Part shown: piece after piece, positions 61,291 through 64,000 of the stretch | Numbering within the stretch: the stretch's first letter is position 1 | Layout of the letters: every line of letters starts with the position of its first letter | NCBI GenBank assembly: GCA_023398165.1 | Contig: JAEWSQ010000007.1 | Coordinates: 62,001 to 126,000 of the forward strand | DNA length: 64,000 nucleotides | From: Spirochaetota bacterium | GTDB lineage: Bacteria > Spirochaetota > Spirochaetia > Treponematales > Treponemataceae | Direction: 5' to 3' | Program-made: the position numbers and the translations under genes | Notes under the pieces: generated by a model | Database searches by the model: none | Told to the model about the DNA's origin: nothing | The model's input: only the letters and a program-made list of their open reading frames with translations

Positions 61291-62520
61291 TTGAAAAAAT
61301 ACTATTGTCTCATTCTTGTGATGACAGTTATCTTGTTTTCTTTGTTTTCACAAACAGAGAACACAGAAAGGAAGATAGCACTTATTGTTGGAAACTCTTC
61401 ATATGAAGAGCCGCTTCCGAATGCTGTCTCCAATGTAGAATCCATGCGTATTCTCATGGAGAATCTGGGCTTTACCGTTTATGCATACACGAATCTGGAT
61501 CAAAGCGCTCTTGTAAAGGCAGTTCAGGATTTTAACAGGGAAATAAAGGATGCATCTGCCGCCCTCCTGTATTTTTCGGGCTATACGTATCAGAGTGCGG
61601 TAGACGGCTACATACTCCCGGTGAATACGATTGCCGGTTCTGAAGAAGATTTAGCCTACAAGGGAATATCGCTTTCAGATATTTTTATGAGAATGTCGAG
61701 AGCCGCATGCCCGAAAACCTTTGTATTTATGGATACGGTAAGCTACCGCGGATTCCTGGAAGAGTATGAGGAGTCAAAAGAATTACGCATACCGCCTGAA
61801 GCTAAAGATATGGAAGGTATTTATTCACTCGGCACCATATCGGATTCTTTTTTTACAAATCCACAAACACCCGTAACACCGCTGACAAAAGCTTTATCGG
61901 ATCTGCTGAAAACTGAAAATACCGATATTAGAATTCTCTACGGCGACATAGCAAAAAGAGCGCAGGCAGATTCACAAGGTAATCAGATACTGCAGACAAG
62001 TACGACCCTTTTTGAGGACTATTATCTAGTAAAAACAGATACCTTTGTAACCAAGGAAGCATTGCAGGAAACGGTGCTTCAAAAAGAAGCAGAACGTATA
62101 GATCTTTTAAATCAGAGGCTTGCAGAAAAAGCAGAGCTTGAAAAGCAGTATGCATCTGCGGTAAAAAAGCTGCCTGTTCTCTGGACTCTTGGCGGTATAG
62201 ATATACTAGCAGGCGGAACAGCTTTAGTAACCGGAATTCTCGGATTTCCAACATATAAGCTGTATAATACAAGCACAAATCCTGACGAAATAACTGCAGC
62301 GAAACAGGAGTCGAAAGTCTATTCCTATTTCCTTTCCACAAGCTTAATAACAGCAGGAGTACTTACTTCTGCAATCATAACAATTGCAATTCTTCCTCCG
62401 CAAAAGAAATCAGTAGAAAAACAGCTTGCATCGGTAAAAACTGAAATAATAAGGCTCGGCGGCAGCGTTGAAAAAGATGCTGCAGGCGGAGAATCCGGTA
62501 ACAAAGTTTTATCAGAATAA
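61291..62520 (+). CDS. Caspase-fold (peptidase C14-like) protein with lost catalytic dyad
   Basis: 409 residues from a TTG at 61291, with AAGGAG upstream. Signal peptide (about 1-20), then a caspase p20-like fold (ERKIALIVGNSSYEE, LPNAVSNVESMRILMENLGF). The catalytic His site, normally SGHG, reads SGYT (Tyr98), and the Cys site, normally DAC, reads DTV (148-150). So it should not cleave protein. The C-terminal part has a coiled coil (about 265-295) and two hydrophobic segments (about 295-320 and 345-367). The tail is duplicated in the gene at 60326. A dead-protease scaffold or receptor is the inference. Confidence 0.78.
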   Translation: MKKYYCLILVMTVILFSLFSQTENTERKIALIVGNSSYEEPLPNAVSNVESMRILMENLGFTVYAYTNLDQSALVKAVQDFNREIKDASAALLYFSGYTYQSAVDGYILPVNTIAGSEEDLAYKGISLSDIFMRMSRAACPKTFVFMDTVSYRGFLEEYEESKELRIPPEAKDMEGIYSLGTISDSFFTNPQTPVTPLTKALSDLLKTENTDIRILYGDIAKRAQADSQGNQILQTSTTLFEDYYLVKTDTFVTKEALQETVLQKEAERIDLLNQRLAEKAELEKQYASAVKKLPVLWTLGGIDILAGGTALVTGILGFPTYKLYNTSTNPDEITAAKQESKVYSYFLSTSLITAGVLTSAIITIAILPPQKKSVEKQLASVKTEIIRLGGSVEKDAAGGESGNKVLSE

Positions 62521-62821
62521 ACCGGGTAAACGGAGGCTATTTTTATGAAAAAAGCAATATATATACTATCAGGACTTTTAATAATAATTCTAACAGGATG
62601 TGCCGACATTTTCGGCGCCTATCTGAATCCGCTCGACCCCGATAATGCAATAAAAGTAACAAAAGTAAGTCTTTCAAAAGACACCGCGGTTCTCGTAAGC
62701 GGAGAAACACTGCAGCTCCTTTGTACCATAACACCCGAAAACGCTACGAATAAGGGCGTGGTGTGGTCATCGAGCGATGCACAGACTGTAAGTGTGAGCG
62801 CTGCAGGACTCGCAACAGCGG
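62074..62821 (+). repeat. Second copy of a 748-bp duplicated module
   Basis: The partner of 60425-61172. In this copy both genes are full length: the caspase-like gene carries its N-terminal domain, and the Big2 lipoprotein continues beyond the duplication. Confidence 0.8.
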
Positions 62822-64000
62822 TAAAACCTGGAAGTGCAGAAATAACGGCAAAAAGCGCCGACGGAGGAGCAAGTGCAGTCTGTAAGGTAACTGTTGAATG
62901 CGTCATAACGTTCAATAGTAAGGGCGGGAGCGAAGTAAAAGCTCAGCGTACAGCGAAGGGTGCTGCAATAGTAAAGCCTGAAAACCCGGTACGGGAAGAC
63001 TACGGGTTTACAGGATGGTACAAGGAAGAGTCATGTGAGAATGCGTGGAACTTTGAAGAGAATACGGTAGAAACCGATACCCTCTTATATGCAGGATGGC
63101 TCATAAACTCATACTCGATTGTGTACCATTTGAATGACGGAGTTAATCATGCTGAAAATCCCGGCAGCTACACCAAAGAAACAGAAGACATAATCCTTAA
63201 ATCCCCGACAAAAGAAGGATACATTTTTAACGGCTGGTATGAGAAAGAAGATTTTTCAGGAATTCAGACAGCAAAAATATCGAAGGGGAGCGAGGGTAAT
63301 GTAGAGCTGTGGGCAAAGTGGAGCGCTGTAGCATACAGCATAACCTACTATCCAAATGGGGGCGGAATTACGGGAACTGATCCTGTTTCGTATACCGCAG
63401 AGACAGACACCATTGTATTATCTAAACCCGTAAAAAGCGGGTATGTTTTCGGCGGCTGGTATGGTAGTGCAGATTTTTCTGGCGGGGTAATAGAGACAAT
63501 CCCAAAGGGCAGCTCAGGGAATATAGCCCTCTATGCAAAATGGGGAAACTACTCAATAACCTATATAATGAATGGCGGAAACAATAATCCGAATCCTCTT
63601 GCATATAATATTGATTCAGAAACAATTGTATTGACCTCCCCTGAAAAAACAGGCTATGCATTTGCAGGCTGGTACGATAACTCCGGCTTCATAGAGCCTG
63701 CAGTTACGGCAATTTCTAAAGGCAGCAGCGGTAATAAAACTCTCTATGCAAAGTGGCGAGATTTTACAATAGCCTATACTATGAACGGGGGAAGTTTCAC
63801 CGGAAGTTATCCCCAATCATATAACGGTTTTACTGAAACAATAACATTAACTAATCCTGAAAAAACAGGCTACATTTTCGGCGGCTGGTTTGACAATGTA
63901 GATTTTACAGGCGGTGTAATAGATACAATATCAAAAGGCAGCAGCGGAGATAAAACTTTATATGCAAAATTTCTTAAGCTTTATACGATTACGTATGAGC
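62545..64000 (+). CDS. Big2/InlB-repeat lipoprotein (runs off the right edge)
   Basis: At least 485 residues from the ATG at 62545, with CGGAGG upstream; the frame is still open at the window end. Lipobox ILTGC. Residues about 32-113 form a Big2 domain (SLSKDTAVLVSGETLQLLC, AVKPGSAEITAKSADGG). Then come five InlB/Flg_new repeats ending in LLYAGW, LWAKW, LYAKW, LYAKW and LYAKF, and a sixth begins at the edge. The architecture resembles the 14135-17470 lipoprotein, so LRRs may follow beyond the edge. An envelope adhesin-like role is inferred. Confidence 0.8.
   Translation, partial: MKKAIYILSGLLIIILTGCADIFGAYLNPLDPDNAIKVTKVSLSKDTAVLVSGETLQLLCTITPENATNKGVVWSSSDAQTVSVSAAGLATAVKPGSAEITAKSADGGASAVCKVTVECVITFNSKGGSEVKAQRTAKGAAIVKPENPVREDYGFTGWYKEESCENAWNFEENTVETDTLLYAGWLINSYSIVYHLNDGVNHAENPGSYTKETEDIILKSPTKEGYIFNGWYEKEDFSGIQTAKISKGSEGNVELWAKWSAVAYSITYYPNGGGITGTDPVSYTAETDTIVLSKPVKSGYVFGGWYGSADFSGGVIETIPKGSSGNIALYAKWGNYSITYIMNGGNNNPNPLAYNIDSETIVLTSPEKTGYAFAGWYDNSGFIEPAVTAISKGSSGNKTLYAKWRDFTIAYTMNGGSFTGSYPQSYNGFTETITLTNPEKTGYIFGGWFDNVDFTGGVIDTISKGSSGDKTLYAKFLKLYTITYE

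Noticed and set aside
61291..62520. Active caspase or Abi-type cell-death protease
   Set aside because: Both catalytic residues are replaced (SGYT and DTV).

Overview
The window looks like a chromosomal segment of a Treponema-type spirochaete. The evidence is the mix of treponemal lipoproteins with relaxed lipoboxes, BspA/TpLRR leucine-rich repeat surface proteins, a split cheR-cheB chemotaxis pair, a FliL-like protein, an LptA/LptB/LptC set lying next to CTP synthase, a PilZ protein, an MCP and a moderate-to-low GC content. I cannot name the species from the sequence alone. No rRNA, tRNA, CRISPR array, insertion sequence or prophage was seen.

Region 1 (1-18 kb) is a surface-protein region. 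Three very large paralogous lipoproteins (about 1070-1350 aa) carry Gly-Gly-rich beta-helix repeats and GLUG motifs. They are interleaved with a FecR-domain secreted protein, an InlB-repeat lipoprotein and, at the left edge, the tail of a second copy of that InlB-repeat lipoprotein. On the opposite strand lies a 1111-aa lipoprotein with seven InlB/Flg_new repeats and about 20 BspA-type LRRs, translationally coupled to a small predicted outer-membrane protein. Intergenic stretches here hold strong intrinsic terminators and short degenerate repeats.

Region 2 (18-33 kb) is accessory and regulatory. It contains small membrane proteins and lipoproteins, a CPBP protease, an RsgA-type GTPase, a MATE-lacI operon behind a 34-bp perfect palindrome, and an AraC/GyrI-like regulator. 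These are followed by a DUF2089/SHOCT-like/holin-4-like membrane operon, a phytoene-desaturase-like oxidoreductase with its TetR regulator behind a TGAACA palindrome, and a PadR/DUF1700/DUF4097 operon. Between 19.0 and 20.35 kb there are N-terminal stubs of two recognisable genes (isochorismatase-like and RNHCP), which suggests local decay.

Region 3 (32.7-60.2 kb) is mostly housekeeping: D-2-hydroxyacid dehydrogenase, ornithine/lysine-type decarboxylase, MCP, PilZ, an RlmM-like methyltransferase, pyrE with a stand-alone RACo-type ASKHA protein, RNase Y, pyrG-lptC-lptA-lptB, cheR-cheB, an RseC-like protein, a TPR protein, polyprenyl synthase, RlmE, a LysM/M23 peptidase, sigma/anti-sigma factors, FliL-like, HflX, an acidic-repeat membrane protein, a HAD phosphatase, flavodoxin and a GNAT acetyltransferase.

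Region 4 (60.3-64 kb) returns to surface proteins. A 748-bp module (the membrane tail of a caspase-like protein plus the start of a Big2 lipoprotein) is present twice. The full-length caspase-fold protein has lost both catalytic residues. The second Big2 lipoprotein continues into InlB repeats and runs off the right edge of the window.
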